A stretch of 64,000 bases of DNA from Pseudaquabacterium inlustre (GTDB lineage Bacteria > Pseudomonadota > Gammaproteobacteria > Burkholderiales > Burkholderiaceae_C), in NCBI RefSeq assembly GCF_038066595.1, contig NZ_JBBUTH010000007.1, positions 558,001-622,000 on the forward strand, written 5' to 3'. The notes beneath the pieces were generated by a model. That model made no database searches. It was not told the origin of the DNA and saw nothing but the letters and a program-made list of their open reading frames with translations. Positions 42,218 to 52,473 of this stretch are shown here, piece after piece; position 1 is the stretch's first letter; every line of letters starts with the position of its first letter. A program made the position numbers and the translations under genes.

Positions 42218-44188
42218 TCAGCGCCACTCGATGGCGTGTCGCAGCGTCAGCGGCCCCAGCCGCTGGCCGATGCGCTCGGTCAGCACGGCGCGTTGGTCCT
42301 CCGGCATGCCAGGAACGGTGACGGTGATCAGGCTGCCGTGCACCGGGTGGGCGTCCACCACCACCTGCAGGCCGGGGCAGGCCAGATCGGCCAGGTCGCG
42401 CTCGGCCACGCGGCGCGCGGCGTCCCAGCGCAGCGCGGGCTTGAACACCTTGCCCACGCCGGTGAGTGGCAGCGCGTCCAGCAGGTGCAGGGCCACCGGC
42501 ACGGCGGCACGCTCGGGTGTGCGCTCGCGCACCCAGGCCAGCAGTTCGTCCGGCGCCACGGCCTGGCCGGGCTTGGGCTGCACATAGGCCACCGGCAGCT
42601 CACCGGCATAGGCGTCGGGCTGGCCCACCATGGCGGCCAGCGCCACGGCCGGATGCTGGTACAGGATCTCCTCGATCGGCAGCGGGTCGATGTTGTGGCC
42701 GCCACGGATCACCAGGTCTTTCGCGCGGCCGGTGATCCACAGGTAGCCGTCCTCGTCCAGCCGGCCCAGGTCACCCGAGTTCACCCAGCCCGGCGCGGCA
42801 AAGGCGCCGGCGTTGTGCCGCTCGCTGAGGTAGCCGCCGAACACACCCGGCCCGGCCATGGCCACCACGCCGATCTCGCCCGGCGCACAGTCGGCCGTGG
42901 CGCGGCCCTCGGCGTCCACCTTGACGATGCGTACGCGGCTGTAGGGCACGGCATGGCCCACCGCGCCCAGGCGCACCGGCCGGTCGACGTAGGAGATGGT
43001 GTGCACGCTGGCGGTCTCGGTCATACCGTAGACCTCGAGCACCGGCAGGCCGAAGTCCTGGCTGTAGCTGCGCGCCACCGCCACGGGGATGGCCGAGCCG
43101 CCGCCCGACACGCGCTGCAGCGAGGCCAGGTCGTCGGCCGTGTGCGGCATCTGCAGCGCGGCGGCCAGCACCGTGGGCACGCCGCCGAAGGTCTCGGGCC
43201 GCCAGCGGCGCACCAGGCCCCACACCTCGCGCTGCGCCGCCGGGTTGCGCCAGCCCGCGGGCGACAGCACCACCACATGGCCGCCATTGGCCAGGATGCC
43301 CAGGCCCTGGGTGAGCGCACCACCCACATGGAACAGCGGCAGGCCGAACAGCATGCTGCCGCCGCGCTGCACGCGCAGCATCAGCCCGATCACCCAGGCC
43401 TGGTAGACCTGGTTGCCATGGGTGTGGCGCACCAGCTTGGGCGTGCCGGTGGTGCCGCCGGTGTGGAAGTAGGCGGCGACGTCGCCCTCGGCGATCTCGC
43501 GGCCGCTGACCAGGTGGTCGTCGGGCTGGGCGGCGAGCAGCGCGTCGTAGTCGTAGATGGGCACCGGGCCGCCACTGGCGGGTACAGCGGCGGGCGCCTC
43601 GCCTGGCTGTGCGGTGGCCACGCCGGCGCCGCCCACGGCCACCACGGCGCGCAGGCCGGGCACCTGCTCGCGCACCTGGGCGATCTTGTCCCACAGGTCG
43701 GTGCCGGGCAGCGGGCCCACGGTCACCAGCACCTGGGTGCCGGCCGCGCGCAGGATCTCCACCAGCTGCCAGGGCTCGAGCAGCGGGTTCACCGGGTTGG
43801 CGATGCCGGCCGCCTCGGCCCCGAACAGCGCGGTGAAGGCCTGCGGCAGCAGCGGCAGCAGCAGGCTCACCGCGCCGCCGGGGCGCACGCCCAGCGCGTG
43901 GAAGGCATTGGCCGCCTGCGTCACCTGGGCGAAGAAGCGCCGGTGCGGGATGACCACCGGCGTGTCGTCGGCCCGCGCGTTCGGCAGGAACACGATGGCC
44001 GGGGCGTCGGGCGCGCTGTCACGGCCGATGCGCAGCGCCTGCCAGGTGCTGTGCGCGGCGATGCGCTGCGCATAAGGCACAGCCTCGAAGGCGGCCAGCG
44101 CCTCGGGCGTGGACAGATCGGGCCACTGCGCGCCGATCACGGTGTCGAGCGGGTGGGCGCGCTGGGCCAGCGGGGTGGGCGAGGTCAT
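42218..44188 (-). CDS. AMP-dependent acyl-CoA synthetase
   Basis: A 656-residue adenylate-forming enzyme. Signature motifs are complete: YFHTGGTTGTPKLVRHTHGN (phosphate loop), YGMTETASVHTIS, WVNSGDLGRLDEDGYLWITGRAKDLVIRGGHNIDP (hinge and C-terminal domain) and LPLTGVGKVFKPAL with the catalytic lysine. It should activate a carboxylic acid with ATP and join it to CoA. The conserved YxHTGGTTG form and the overall length are typical of the fatty-acyl/aryl-CoA ligase groups common in this order. The last 60 residues extend beyond the usual end with a small extra domain. It sits between the CysB-type gene and the sulfate operon without obvious functional link. The substrate is unknown. Confidence 0.9.
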   Translation of the reverse strand: MTSPTPLAQRAHPLDTVIGAQWPDLSTPEALAAFEAVPYAQRIAAHSTWQALRIGRDSAPDAPAIVFLPNARADDTPVVIPHRRFFAQVTQAANAFHALGVRPGGAVSLLLPLLPQAFTALFGAEAAGIANPVNPLLEPWQLVEILRAAGTQVLVTVGPLPGTDLWDKIAQVREQVPGLRAVVAVGGAGVATAQPGEAPAAVPASGGPVPIYDYDALLAAQPDDHLVSGREIAEGDVAAYFHTGGTTGTPKLVRHTHGNQVYQAWVIGLMLRVQRGGSMLFGLPLFHVGGALTQGLGILANGGHVVVLSPAGWRNPAAQREVWGLVRRWRPETFGGVPTVLAAALQMPHTADDLASLQRVSGGGSAIPVAVARSYSQDFGLPVLEVYGMTETASVHTISYVDRPVRLGAVGHAVPYSRVRIVKVDAEGRATADCAPGEIGVVAMAGPGVFGGYLSERHNAGAFAAPGWVNSGDLGRLDEDGYLWITGRAKDLVIRGGHNIDPLPIEEILYQHPAVALAAMVGQPDAYAGELPVAYVQPKPGQAVAPDELLAWVRERTPERAAVPVALHLLDALPLTGVGKVFKPALRWDAARRVAERDLADLACPGLQVVVDAHPVHGSLITVTVPGMPEDQRAVLTERIGQRLGPLTLRHAIEWR

Positions 44189-44302
44189 GGCATCCGGGGG
44201 GCGGCCGGCGGGGCTCGGCCTCTGATCCGCCAGCTTAGGCGCGTGTGCCTGCGCGCCGCCATTGCGGCTTGCCCGGGCGCACCCTGTCGCCGCCGGGACG
44301 CC

Positions 44303-44325
44303 GGCGCCGCCACGGCGGCGGCGCC
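44303..44325 (-). terminator. Hairpin at the end of the sulfate operon
   Basis: GGCGCCGCC and GGCGGCGCC form a perfect 9-bp stem with an ACGGC loop, seven bases beyond the cysA stop. There is no T-run on the minus strand after it, so it may work with Rho or protect the transcript end. Confidence 0.5.
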
Positions 44326-44331
44326 GTGCGT

Positions 44332-45420
44332 TCAGATCGCCGCGGCCGGATCGTCCACCACGGCGCCGTCGGTGCCGGCGACGAAGCGCGTGACGCGCCG
44401 TGCCTTCAGCCAGGCGCGCTGGCCGGGGGCCAGGTTCAGGCTGTCGCGCAGTGCCTGCCAGCGCGCGCGGGGCAGTTCCACGTCCACATAGCTGCCGTCG
44501 TCGCGGCGGAACTCCAGCCGCGTCACCGGGCCCAGCGTCAGCGCCTGCGCCAGCTCGGCCGGCCAGGCCTCGCCTTCGGCATCGGGCGCGGCCAGCACGT
44601 CCAGCTCGTGCGGGCGCACATAGCGCACGTCGCCGTCGGCCGCGCCGGCGGCACCGCCGGGCGGGTGCGCACCATGGCCCACGCGGCCGTGGAACAGGTT
44701 CACGTCACCCAGGAACTGCAGCACGAAGGGCGTGGCCGGGCGGTCGTACACGTCGTCGGGGCTGCCCACCTGCTCGATGCGGCCTTCGTTCATCACCACG
44801 ATGCGGTCGGCCACTTCCATGGCCTCGTCCTGGTCGTGCGTGACGAACACGCTGGTCACGTGCATCTCGTCGTGCAGGCGGCGCAGCCAGCGGCGCAGCT
44901 CCTTGCGCACCTTGGCATCCAGCGCGCCGAAGGGCTCGTCGAGCAGCAGCACCTTGGGCTCGACCGCCAGCGCGCGGGCCAGTGCGATGCGCTGGCGCTG
45001 GCCACCCGACAGCTGGTGAGGGTAGCGCTCGGCGATCCAGTCCAGCTGCACCAGCTTCAGCAACTCCATCACCTTGGCGCGGATCTGGGCCTCGGTAGGG
45101 CGTGTCGCCTTGGGCCGCACGCGCAGGCCGAAGGCCACGTTCTCGAAGATGTTCATCTGCGGGAACAGCGCGTAGTGCTGGAACACGAAGCCCACGTTGC
45201 GGTCGCGCACGTCGGCGGTGGTGGCGTCCTCGCCATGGAACAGCACCTGGCCGCTGTCGGGCACCTCCAGCCCCGCGATCATGCGCAGCAGCGTGGTCTT
45301 GCCCGAGCCCGACGGGCCCAGCAGTGCCACCAGCTCGCCCGAGCCGATGGTGAGGTTCAGGTTGTCGCAGACCTTCAGGCGGCCGAACTGCTTGTTCAGC
45401 GCACGGACTTCGATGCTCAT
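44332..45420 (-). CDS. cysA: Sulfate/thiosulfate ABC transporter ATP-binding protein
   Basis: A 362-residue ABC ATPase. Walker A is GPSGSGKTT, the Q-loop GFVFQHYALF, the signature LSGGQRQRIALARAL, Walker B KVLLLDEPFGALDAKVRKELRRWLR and the switch histidine in VFVTHDQDEAMEVADRI. ALDAKVRKELRRWLRRLHDE is characteristic of CysA. The C-terminal regulatory TOBE-like region (residues 240-362) contains VRPHELDVL. AAGGAA eight bases before the ATG supports the start, which overlaps the cysW stop by four bases. It energises import of sulfate and thiosulfate through CysT and CysW. It is the last gene of the minus-strand sbp-cysT-cysW-cysA operon. Confidence 0.97.
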   Translation of the reverse strand: MSIEVRALNKQFGRLKVCDNLNLTIGSGELVALLGPSGSGKTTLLRMIAGLEVPDSGQVLFHGEDATTADVRDRNVGFVFQHYALFPQMNIFENVAFGLRVRPKATRPTEAQIRAKVMELLKLVQLDWIAERYPHQLSGGQRQRIALARALAVEPKVLLLDEPFGALDAKVRKELRRWLRRLHDEMHVTSVFVTHDQDEAMEVADRIVVMNEGRIEQVGSPDDVYDRPATPFVLQFLGDVNLFHGRVGHGAHPPGGAAGAADGDVRYVRPHELDVLAAPDAEGEAWPAELAQALTLGPVTRLEFRRDDGSYVDVELPRARWQALRDSLNLAPGQRAWLKARRVTRFVAGTDGAVVDDPAAAI

Positions 45421-46280
45421 TCTGTTGTTTCCTTCGCAGCCCGCAGCTGCTGCTCGAGCCGGCGCTCGACCCACAGCTTGAGCACCAGCGTCACCAGCGC
45501 CAGGCCGGCCAGCAGGCTGGCCACGGCGAAGGCGGCCGCGAACTGGTACTCGTTGTAGAGGATCTCGATGTGCAGCGGCATGGTGTTGGTCTGGCCGCGG
45601 ATGTGGCCCGACACCACGCTGACCGCGCCGAACTCGCCCATCGCCCGCGCATTGCACAGGATCACGCCGTACAGCAGCGCCCACTTGATGTTGGGCAGCG
45701 TGACGCGGCGGAACACCTGCCAGCCGCTGGCGCCCAGCACCACGGCGGCCTCTTCCTGCTCACGGCCCTGGGCCTGCATCAGCGGGATCAGCTCGCGCGC
45801 CACGAACGGGAAGGTGATGAACACCGTGGCCAGCACGATGCCCGGCACCGCGAAGATCACCTTCAGGTCATGCGCCTGCAGCCAGGGCCCGAACCAGCCC
45901 TGCAGGCCGAACACCAGCATGTAGATCAGGCCGGCGATCACCGGGCTGACCGAGAACGGCAGGTCGATCAGCGTGAGCAGCAGGCTTTTTCCCCGGAACT
46001 CGAACTTGGCGATGGCCCACGAGGCGGCCACGCCGAACACCAGGTTCAGCGGCACGCTGATGGCCGCGGCGATCAGCGTCAGCCAGATGGCGCTGAGCGC
46101 ATCGGGCTCGCGGATGGCCTCGAGGTAGACCTCGACGCCCTTCTTGAACGCCTCGACGAACACCGCCACCAGCGGCACGAACAGGAAGAAGCTCAGGAAG
46201 GCCAGCGCCACGCCGATCAGCGTGAAGCGCAGCCACGCCGGTTCTTTGGTGGCCACCTTGACGGGAGCGTGTGAACTCAT
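45417..46280 (-). CDS. cysW: Sulfate ABC transporter permease CysW
   Basis: A 287-residue inner-membrane permease with six hydrophobic segments. Conserved blocks include FLFVPLVAVFVEAFKKGVEVY, DLPFSVSPVIAGLIYMLVFG and the EAA-type loop EEAAVVLGASGWQVFRRVTLPNIKWALLYG, followed by ARAMGEFGAVSVVSGHIRGQTNTMPLHIEILYNEY, diagnostic of CysW. It forms the channel with CysT and is powered by CysA. Its start lies 12 bases after the cysT stop and its stop overlaps the cysA start. Length agrees with the family. Confidence 0.96.
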   Translation of the reverse strand: MSSHAPVKVATKEPAWLRFTLIGVALAFLSFFLFVPLVAVFVEAFKKGVEVYLEAIREPDALSAIWLTLIAAAISVPLNLVFGVAASWAIAKFEFRGKSLLLTLIDLPFSVSPVIAGLIYMLVFGLQGWFGPWLQAHDLKVIFAVPGIVLATVFITFPFVARELIPLMQAQGREQEEAAVVLGASGWQVFRRVTLPNIKWALLYGVILCNARAMGEFGAVSVVSGHIRGQTNTMPLHIEILYNEYQFAAAFAVASLLAGLALVTLVLKLWVERRLEQQLRAAKETTE

Positions 46281-46292
46281 GTCATCGCTCCT

Positions 46293-47123
46293 TCACTGTC
46301 CTTGGCGCTTGCGCGCCCAGGCCTGCAGGCCGTTGATCACCAGCAGCATCGTGAAGCTGGCCACCAGCATCACCACCGCGATGGCGGTGGCGCCGGTGTA
46401 GTCGTACTGCTCCAGCTTGCTGATGATCATCAGCGGCGTGATCTCGCTGACCATCGGGATGTTGCCGGCGATGAAGATCACGCTGCCGTACTCGCCCAGC
46501 GCGCGGGCGAAGGCCAGCGCGAAGCCGGTGGTCAGCGCCGGCAGCAGGATGGGCAGGATCACCAGGCGGAAGGTCTGGCCGCGCGTGGCGCCCAGCGTGG
46601 CGGCGGCTTCCTCGTACTCGGCCGACAGGTCTTCCAGCACCGGCTGCAGCGTGCGCACCACGAAGGGCAGGCCGATGAACAGCAGGGCCACGAACACGCC
46701 CAGCGGCGTGAAGCTCACCTTGAACGGCAGGTATTGGCCGATCCAGCCGTTCTGCGCATACAGCGCGGTCAGCGTGATGCCGGCCACCGCGGTGGGCAGC
46801 GCGAACGGCAGGTCGACCAGCGCATCCACGATGCGCTTGCCCGGAAACTCGTAGCGCACCAGCACCCACGCGATGATCAGGCCGAACAGGGCGTTGACCA
46901 GCGCCGCCAGGAACGACGCGCCAAACGTCAGCCGGTAGCTGGCCAGCACCCGCGGCGCGGCCACTGCATCCCAGAAGGCCGGCCAGCCCATCGTGGCGGT
47001 CTTCAGGAACACGGCCGCCAGCGGGATCAGGACGATCAGGCTCAGGTAGGTGAGCGTGAAGCCCAGCGCCAGGTCGAAGCCGGGCAGCACCGTGTGGCGC
47101 TTGAGAAGGAGGCGGGAAAACAT
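46293..47123 (-). CDS. cysT: Sulfate ABC transporter permease CysT
   Basis: A 276-residue inner-membrane permease, the CysT (CysU) subunit. It begins with a short basic segment then LPGFDLALGFTLTYLSLIVLIPL, a signature near the CysT N-terminus. DLPFALPTAVAGITLTALYAQNGWIG and the EAA-type loop EEAAATLGATRGQTFRLVILPILLPAL are typical, as is ARALGEYGSVIFIAGNIP. Six hydrophobic segments are visible. It pairs with CysW to transport sulfate or thiosulfate delivered by the binding protein encoded 31 bases upstream. Confidence 0.96.
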   Translation of the reverse strand: MFSRLLLKRHTVLPGFDLALGFTLTYLSLIVLIPLAAVFLKTATMGWPAFWDAVAAPRVLASYRLTFGASFLAALVNALFGLIIAWVLVRYEFPGKRIVDALVDLPFALPTAVAGITLTALYAQNGWIGQYLPFKVSFTPLGVFVALLFIGLPFVVRTLQPVLEDLSAEYEEAAATLGATRGQTFRLVILPILLPALTTGFALAFARALGEYGSVIFIAGNIPMVSEITPLMIISKLEQYDYTGATAIAVVMLVASFTMLLVINGLQAWARKRQGQ

Positions 47124-47154
47124 CAGAGAGGCAGACGGACCGCGCTGCGAGGGA

Positions 47155-48186
47155 TCATTTCTTCAGGAGCTGGTCGTAGATGCCGCCGTCCTTGAAGTGC
47201 TCGGCCTGGGCCTTCTTCCAGCCGCCGAACACCTCGTCCACCGTGAACGTGGCCTGCTTCGGAAACTCGTTCGGGTACTTGGCCAGGATCTTGGCGCTCA
47301 CCGGCCGCAGGTTGTGCTTGACCGCGATCTCCTGGGCCTCGTCGCTCCACAGCCACTGCAGGTAGGCCTCGGCCTGCTTGCGCGTGCCCTTCTTGGCCAC
47401 CACCTTGTCGACCACCGCCACCGGGTTCTCGGCCAGCACGGTGAACTTCGGATAGACGATGTCGTAGTTCTTGCCGAACTCCTCGACGATGCTCTGCACC
47501 TCGCTCTCGAAGGTGACCAGCACGTCGCCGATCTGGCGCTGTGCGAAGGTGGTGGTGGCGGCGCGGCCGCCGCCGTCGAACACCGGCACGTTGGCGAAGA
47601 TCTTCTGCACCTGCTCGCGCGTCTGCGCGGGCGTCAGGCCGTTCTTCAGGCCGCCGCCCCAGGCCGCCAGGTAGCCGTAGCGGCCGTTGCCCGTCACCTT
47701 GGGGTTGGGGATGATCACGCTGACGCCGGGCTTGGCCAGGTCGGCCCAGTCCTTGATGCCCTTGGGGTTGCCCTTGCGCACCATGAACACGGTGAGCGAC
47801 GAGGTGGGCGCCGCGTTGTTGGGCAGGCGCTTGGCCCAGTCGGCGGCGATGAAGCCGGCATCGGCCACCATGTCGATGTCCAGCGCCTGGTTCATCGTGA
47901 TGACGTCGGCCTCCAGGCCCTCGATCACGCTGCGCGCCTGCTTGCTGCTGCCGCCGTGGCTCTGGTTCAGCGTCAGGTCTTCGCCGGCGGTCTTCTTCCA
48001 GTGTGCGGCAAAGGCCTTGTTGTAGTCCTTGTAGAACTCGCGCGCCACGTCGTAGCTGACGTTCAGCAGCGTGGGGCCGGCGGCGAAGGCGGGCAGCGCG
48101 GTGGCCACCGCCAGCGTGGCGGCGCCCAGTGAGGCCAGCAGGGCACGGCGGCGGGAATCGGCAGGGGTGCGAGCGTCGTGAGGCAT
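47155..48186 (-). CDS. sbp: Sulfate-binding protein of the cysTWA operon
   Basis: A periplasmic sulfate-binding protein of about 343 residues. A Tat-like signal peptide (DSRRRALLASLGAATLAVA) is cleaved near ALPAFA. The mature start TLLNVSYDVAREFYKDYNKAF and the anion-binding block LNQSHGGSSKQARSVIEGL are hallmarks of Sbp/CysP; KGNPKGIKDWADLAKPGVSVI and IPNPKVTGNGRYGYLAAWG also match. It hands sulfate to CysT/CysW. I chose the ATG at 48186; a TTG at 48204 in frame is less likely. It is first in the operon, and a candidate CysB-type site lies about 95 bases upstream. A second sulfate-binding protein is encoded at 57060-58088. Confidence 0.95.
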   Translation of the reverse strand: MPHDARTPADSRRRALLASLGAATLAVATALPAFAAGPTLLNVSYDVAREFYKDYNKAFAAHWKKTAGEDLTLNQSHGGSSKQARSVIEGLEADVITMNQALDIDMVADAGFIAADWAKRLPNNAAPTSSLTVFMVRKGNPKGIKDWADLAKPGVSVIIPNPKVTGNGRYGYLAAWGGGLKNGLTPAQTREQVQKIFANVPVFDGGGRAATTTFAQRQIGDVLVTFESEVQSIVEEFGKNYDIVYPKFTVLAENPVAVVDKVVAKKGTRKQAEAYLQWLWSDEAQEIAVKHNLRPVSAKILAKYPNEFPKQATFTVDEVFGGWKKAQAEHFKDGGIYDQLLKK

Positions 48187-48278
48187 GTGCGGAGGGGCAG
48201 GCAAAGGCGCCGCGGAACGGCGAAGCCCGCGATGCTAGGGCCGGCCCGTCTGCGCTCAAACCACAGTTTTGTCGTTTG

Positions 48279-48299
48279 CTTATGCGTTTTTCGCAGAAG
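48279..48299. promoter_or_regulatory. Candidate CysB-type site upstream of the sulfate operon
   Basis: CTTATGCG, TTTTT, CGCAGAAG: an inverted repeat matching at 7 of 8 positions with a five-base spacer, in an AT-rich island of the 243-base divergent gap before sbp and the DUF2889 gene. It shares its octamer with sites at 41142 and 58187. The rest of the gap (48187-48278 and 48300-48429) shows no gene. Confidence 0.5.
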
Positions 48300-48429
48300 C
48301 CGACACCGCCGGCCCGGCTGTCGATCCGCGAAAACCCGGCCAGCCGCCTGTCGCCAGGGTGCAAGTCGGGCCGACGGGTGGCGTGCGAGCATCCCCCAGA
48401 CCGCTCTTCTTCGCCCGCTGCTCATCCCG

Positions 48430-49038
48430 ATGATGTCCCCTGGAGAACCCCTGCACGCCGCGCTGGACGACGGCTGGCTGCTGCCGCCGCCCGCGCCGCG
48501 CACGGCGGTGCACACGCGCAGCATCGTCTGCCGCAGCTTCCGCCGCGACGACGGGCTGATGGAGATCGACGCGCGCTTCATCGACACCCGGCCGTTCGAC
48601 TACGACAGCGATTTCCGCGGCCGCTGCGCCGCCGGCTCGGCCCTGCACAACCTGCAGCTGCGCGTCACCATGGACCGGCAGCGCCACATCGTGGCCATCG
48701 CCTCGGCGATGAAGAGCACGCCGTATGAAAGCTGCGCCGGCGTGCAGCCCAACTTCCAGGTGCTGGTGGGCCTGTCATTGGGCAAGGGCTTCAAGAAGGC
48801 GTTGTACGAGCGCCTGGGCGGCACGCAGGGCTGTACCCATGTGATCGCGATGATGGAAGCGGTGGCCGGCGCCGCGGTGCAGACCTTCGCCTCCAACGTC
48901 TACGCGCCGCGCCCGGCCGGCGAGCCGGCGCCGCCGCGCGTGTTCCGCATCGAGGCGCTGCTCGGCACCTGCCATTCCTACCGCCCCGACGGACCGGTGA
49001 TCGCCCAGCTGAAGGCAGGCACCGCCCGCCAGGGCTGA
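48430..49038 (+). CDS. DUF2889 family protein
   Basis: A soluble protein of about 202 residues that I recognise as DUF2889 type. Typical features are RTAVHTRSIVCRSFRRDDGLMEIDARFIDTRPFDY in the first third, RQRHIVAIASAMKSTPYESCAGVQPNF in the middle, and GTQGCTHVIAMMEAVAGAAVQTFA near the end, with conserved Cys and His residues that could bind a metal. The function is unknown. It is transcribed with the two acyl-CoA dehydrogenase genes that follow after 19 bases, so a role in the same acyl-CoA pathway is likely. Two adjacent ATGs (48430, 48433) can start the gene. Confidence 0.75.
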   Translation: MMSPGEPLHAALDDGWLLPPPAPRTAVHTRSIVCRSFRRDDGLMEIDARFIDTRPFDYDSDFRGRCAAGSALHNLQLRVTMDRQRHIVAIASAMKSTPYESCAGVQPNFQVLVGLSLGKGFKKALYERLGGTQGCTHVIAMMEAVAGAAVQTFASNVYAPRPAGEPAPPRVFRIEALLGTCHSYRPDGPVIAQLKAGTARQG

Positions 49039-49057
49039 ATTTCCCAGAGGAAACGAC

Positions 49058-50236
<1,179 letters not shown>

Positions 50237-50249
50237 GCAGGAGCAGCAC

Positions 50250-51380
50250 ATGGATTTCAACTACTCCGACGAACAGCAGCAACTGGCCGAATCGCTGCGC
50301 AAGTTCCTGGGCGCGCAGTACGGTTTCGACCAGCGCAAGGCCATCGTGCATTCGGCCAGCGGCGCCAGCGATTCCGTCTGGGCCACCTTTGCCGAGATGG
50401 GGCTGACCGCCATCGCGCTGCCCGAGGAAGACGGCGGCTTCGGCGGCGGTGCGGTGGACCTGATGGCCGCGATGGAAGCCTGCGGTGAAGCCCTGGTGGT
50501 GGAGCCGCTGCTGGACAACGTGGGCCTGGCCGGCCGCCTGGTGGCGCGCACCGGCAGTGCGGCCCAGCGCGCCGCACTGTTGCCCGGCCTGGCCGACGGC
50601 ACGCGCCGCCTGGCCTTCGCCTACCTGGAGCCGGGCCGGCGCTATGCGGCCGATCCGCAAGCCACCACCGCAAAGCGCGATGGCGATGGCTGGGTGCTGA
50701 ACGGTGCCAAGACCGTGGTCATTGGCGCGCCGCTGGCGCACACGCTGATCGTCAGCGCCGCCACGCCTGAGGGCGCCAGCCTGTTCATCGTCGATCCGGC
50801 CGCGACCGGCGTGGCAGCCAGCCCCTGCCGCACGGTGGACGGCCAGCGCGCGGCCGACCTGCGCTTCGAGGGTGTGCGCCTGGGTGCCGACGCGCTGCTG
50901 GGCACGGCGGGCGGCGCACAAGCCGCCATCGACGAGGCACTGGACTTCGCCACCGCGCTGCTGTGCGCCGAGGCCGTGGGCGCCATGCGCTACGCCGTGG
51001 ACGCCACGCTGGAGTACACCAAGACCCGCAAGCAGTTCGGCGTGGCCATCGCGTCCTTCCAGGTGCTGCAGCACCGCATGGTGGAGATGCACATCCACAC
51101 CGAGCAGGCGCGCTCGATGGCCATCCTGGCCGCCAGCCGCGTGGACGGCACGGATGCCAGCCCGGCGGCGGTGCGCGAACGCCAGCGGGCCGTCTCGGCC
51201 GCCAAGGTGAAGATCGCCGACGCCGCCCGCCTGGTCAGCCAGGAGGCCGTGCAACTGCACGGCGGCATGGGCATGACCGAGGAGATGAAGGTCTCGCACA
51301 CCTTCCGCCGGCTCACGATGCTGGCGCAGCGCTTTGGCGATGCGGATCACCACCTGGCGCGCTTCGCCCGCGTGAGCTGA
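50250..51380 (+). CDS. Acyl-CoA dehydrogenase, small partner of a pair (PimD-like)
   Basis: A 376-residue acyl-CoA dehydrogenase-family protein beginning MDFNYSDEQQQLAESLRKFL, typical of the PimD-like partner. The central FAD block is less conserved than in the upstream gene (FAYLEPGRRYAADPQATTAK), whereas the C-terminal domain is canonical: EYTKTRKQFGVAIASFQVLQHRMVEMHI and QLHGGMGMTEEMKVSHTFRRL. It starts 13 bases after the large partner with AGGAG nine bases before the ATG, so both should be made together as a heteromer. A stable hairpin follows the stop at 51384, suggesting the end of a three-gene unit. Confidence 0.87.
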   Translation: MDFNYSDEQQQLAESLRKFLGAQYGFDQRKAIVHSASGASDSVWATFAEMGLTAIALPEEDGGFGGGAVDLMAAMEACGEALVVEPLLDNVGLAGRLVARTGSAAQRAALLPGLADGTRRLAFAYLEPGRRYAADPQATTAKRDGDGWVLNGAKTVVIGAPLAHTLIVSAATPEGASLFIVDPAATGVAASPCRTVDGQRAADLRFEGVRLGADALLGTAGGAQAAIDEALDFATALLCAEAVGAMRYAVDATLEYTKTRKQFGVAIASFQVLQHRMVEMHIHTEQARSMAILAASRVDGTDASPAAVRERQRAVSAAKVKIADAARLVSQEAVQLHGGMGMTEEMKVSHTFRRLTMLAQRFGDADHHLARFARVS

Positions 51381-51383
51381 AGG

Positions 51384-51418
51384 CCGGCGGACCTCGGGTG
51401 AAAACCCGGGGCCGCCGG
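51384..51418 (+). terminator. Hairpin with GAAA tetraloop after the acyl-CoA dehydrogenase pair
   Basis: CCGGCGG pairs with CCGCCGG, and CCTCGGGT with ACCCGGGG (one G-T pair, one bulged A), closing on a GAAA loop. The structure begins four bases after the stop codon. A T-run is missing, so it is a probable but not classical terminator. Confidence 0.55.
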
Positions 51419-51467
51419 TGTCGCACAGGCAATAGCGCCACCCGCCTGTCTTGCGCACACTGGCTGC

Positions 51468-52445
51468 ATGAATGCACCCGTAGCTCCGGCCGCCATCGCC
51501 AGCACCCCTGTCACCGCCCCGGCCGCGCTGTCGTCCATCGAGGCCATCACCGCCGCGCTGGCCTCGGTGGGCTACATCGCCAACCGGCAGGTGGCCACGG
51601 CCGTGTACCTGGCCCACCACCTACGCAAGCCGGTGCTGATCGAAGGCCCGGCCGGCGTGGGCAAGACCGAACTGGCCGTCTCGGCCGCCAAGGCGCTGGG
51701 CCATGCGCTGATCCGCCTGCAGTGCTACGAGGGCCTGGACGACAGCCGTGCGCTGTACGAGTGGCAGTACGGCAAGCAGCTGCTCTACACGCAGATCCTG
51801 AAGGAGAAGATCGGCCAGCTGATGGCCGATGCCGACACCCTGGGCCAGGCCTACACCAAGCTCACCGGGTTTCAAGACCTGTTCTTCTCGCGCGACTTCC
51901 TGCAACCCCGCCCGCTGCTGCAGGCCATGGAGCAGGCCGGCGGCAGCGTGCTGCTGATCGACGAGATCGACAAGAGCGAAGAGTCCTTCGAGGCCCTGCT
52001 GCTGGAGGTGCTGGCCGACTACCAGGTGACGGTGCCCGAGATCGGCACCATCAAGGCCCAAGTGCCGCCGCTGGTCATCCTCACCAGCAACAACACGCGC
52101 GAGCTGGGCGATGCGCTCAAGCGCCGCTGCCTGCACCTGCACATCGGCTTCCCCGAGCCTGCCTTCGAGCAGCAGGTGCTGCGTGCCCGCGTGCCGGGCA
52201 TTGATGAAGCGCTGCTGAAGCAGCTGGTGCACTTCGTCCAGGCGCTGCGCCAGGAACACATCCGCAAGCCGCCCAGCGTGGCCGAGAGCATGGACTGGGC
52301 GCGCACGCTGCTGCTGCTGCACGCCGGCGCGCTGGACGAAACCCTGGTGCGCGACACGCTGAACGTGCTGCTCAAGCGCGAGAGCGACATCCAGGCCGTG
52401 CAGGCCCGGCTGCCGCAGCTGACGCGCGACGCGCTGTCCGCCTGA
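51468..52445 (+). CDS. MoxR-family AAA+ ATPase
   Basis: A 325-residue MoxR-type AAA+ ATPase. Walker A is IEGPAGVGKTELAVSAAKAL, Walker B VLLIDEIDKSEESFEALLLEVL, sensor 1 VILTSNNTRELGDALKRRC (the Arg pair includes the arginine finger). MoxR proteins act with VWA-domain partners as chaperones that mature or insert cofactors in metalloenzymes, for example carbon monoxide dehydrogenase (CoxD/CoxE) or methanol dehydrogenase. The next gene encodes such a VWA partner. No coxLMS or other obvious client enzyme is present; flanking genes are acyl-CoA dehydrogenases and an SDR. The start at 51468 precedes a 25-residue low-complexity Ala/Pro segment. Confidence 0.9.
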   Translation: MNAPVAPAAIASTPVTAPAALSSIEAITAALASVGYIANRQVATAVYLAHHLRKPVLIEGPAGVGKTELAVSAAKALGHALIRLQCYEGLDDSRALYEWQYGKQLLYTQILKEKIGQLMADADTLGQAYTKLTGFQDLFFSRDFLQPRPLLQAMEQAGGSVLLIDEIDKSEESFEALLLEVLADYQVTVPEIGTIKAQVPPLVILTSNNTRELGDALKRRCLHLHIGFPEPAFEQQVLRARVPGIDEALLKQLVHFVQALRQEHIRKPPSVAESMDWARTLLLLHAGALDETLVRDTLNVLLKRESDIQAVQARLPQLTRDALSA

Positions 52446-52473
52446 CGCCCCTCATCCACAGGCCCCTCCGTCC